From Chloroflexota bacterium (GTDB lineage Bacteria; Chloroflexota; Limnocylindria; Limnocylindrales; CSP1-4), in the NCBI GenBank assembly GCA_016875645.1, contig VGPE01000198.1, positions 1 to 5,409 of the forward strand: DNA of 5,409 nucleotides, written 5' to 3'. Shown piece by piece: positions 5,356 through 5,409 of the stretch. The notes under the pieces were generated by a model. The model was not told the DNA's origin. It made no database searches and saw only the letters and a program-made list of their open reading frames with translations. The first letter of the stretch is position 1. Every line of letters starts with the position of its first letter. The position numbers and the translations under genes are program-made.

Positions 5356-5409
5356 GCGCCGGATTCCAGCCGAAGCAGCGGACCGGCCGCGAACGGCAGG
5401 CCGTGCTCC
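5352..5409 (-). CDS. 3' end of an unidentified gene upstream of the Crp/Fnr regulator (partial)
   Basis: The minus strand entering from the right edge encodes 18 residues, EHGLPFAAGPLLRLESGA, and a TGA at 5354-5352. Codon use is typical of the neighbours (mostly G/C third positions) and the stop overlaps the GTG start of the regulator as GTGA, a common coupled arrangement. Too little is visible to name a family. If real, the regulator is an internal gene of a longer operon rather than a first gene with its own promoter. Confidence 0.55.
   Translation of the reverse strand, partial: EHGLPFAAGPLLRLESGA

Overview
The window is very GC-rich (roughly 70%), with G or C at most third codon positions, GTG starts next to ATG starts, and start/stop overlaps between neighbouring genes. 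Together with the gene families present (an AfsR-like cyclase-ATPase, an atypical Crp/Fnr regulator, an NTF2-like protein), this suggests a soil or aquatic high-GC bacterium, most likely Chloroflexota (Limnocylindria or Ellin6529-like) or less likely Actinomycetota. The lineage is an inference, because no rRNA or marker gene is present.

Layout from left to right: (1) a minus-strand pair made of an M20 zinc metallohydrolase (173-1510) and the 5' end of an unidentified gene (1-176) whose start overlaps the hydrolase stop as ATGA. (2) An 80-bp divergent intergenic region (1511-1590) with a single AT-rich island that can hold back-to-back -10 elements, and a G-rich tract covering the hydrolase ribosome binding site. 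(3) A plus-strand reading frame (1591-2289) that stays protein-like throughout but contains two in-frame stops, TAG and TGA; it is best read as a decaying gene of unknown family. (4) A small intact plus-strand gene with a strong Shine-Dalgarno (2322-2672), probably an alpha/beta-barrel protein. (5) On the minus strand, converging on it, a broken locus: a class III adenylate cyclase plus NB-ARC-like ATPase (4538 down to about 3038) that carries a frameshift in a CG repeat and stops short, joined out of frame to the C-terminal part of an NTF2/SnoaL-like protein (3037-2709) that carries a further frameshift. (6) An intact Crp/Fnr-family regulator (4630-5355, GTG start) upstream of the cyclase, overlapping as GTGA the last 18 codons of another gene at the right edge.

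Functionally, the minus-strand genes on the right (edge gene, Crp/Fnr regulator, cyclase-ATPase) look like a former signalling operon, but the regulator lacks the usual cAMP-phosphate-binding residues and the cyclase-ATPase is broken, so a working cAMP circuit should not be assumed. The most notable features are the cluster of gene decay (two stops, two frameshifts and one gene-gene junction in about 3 kb) and the compact divergent promoter region. No mobile element, CRISPR array, tRNA or rRNA was seen. I found no clear evidence of a novel functional system.
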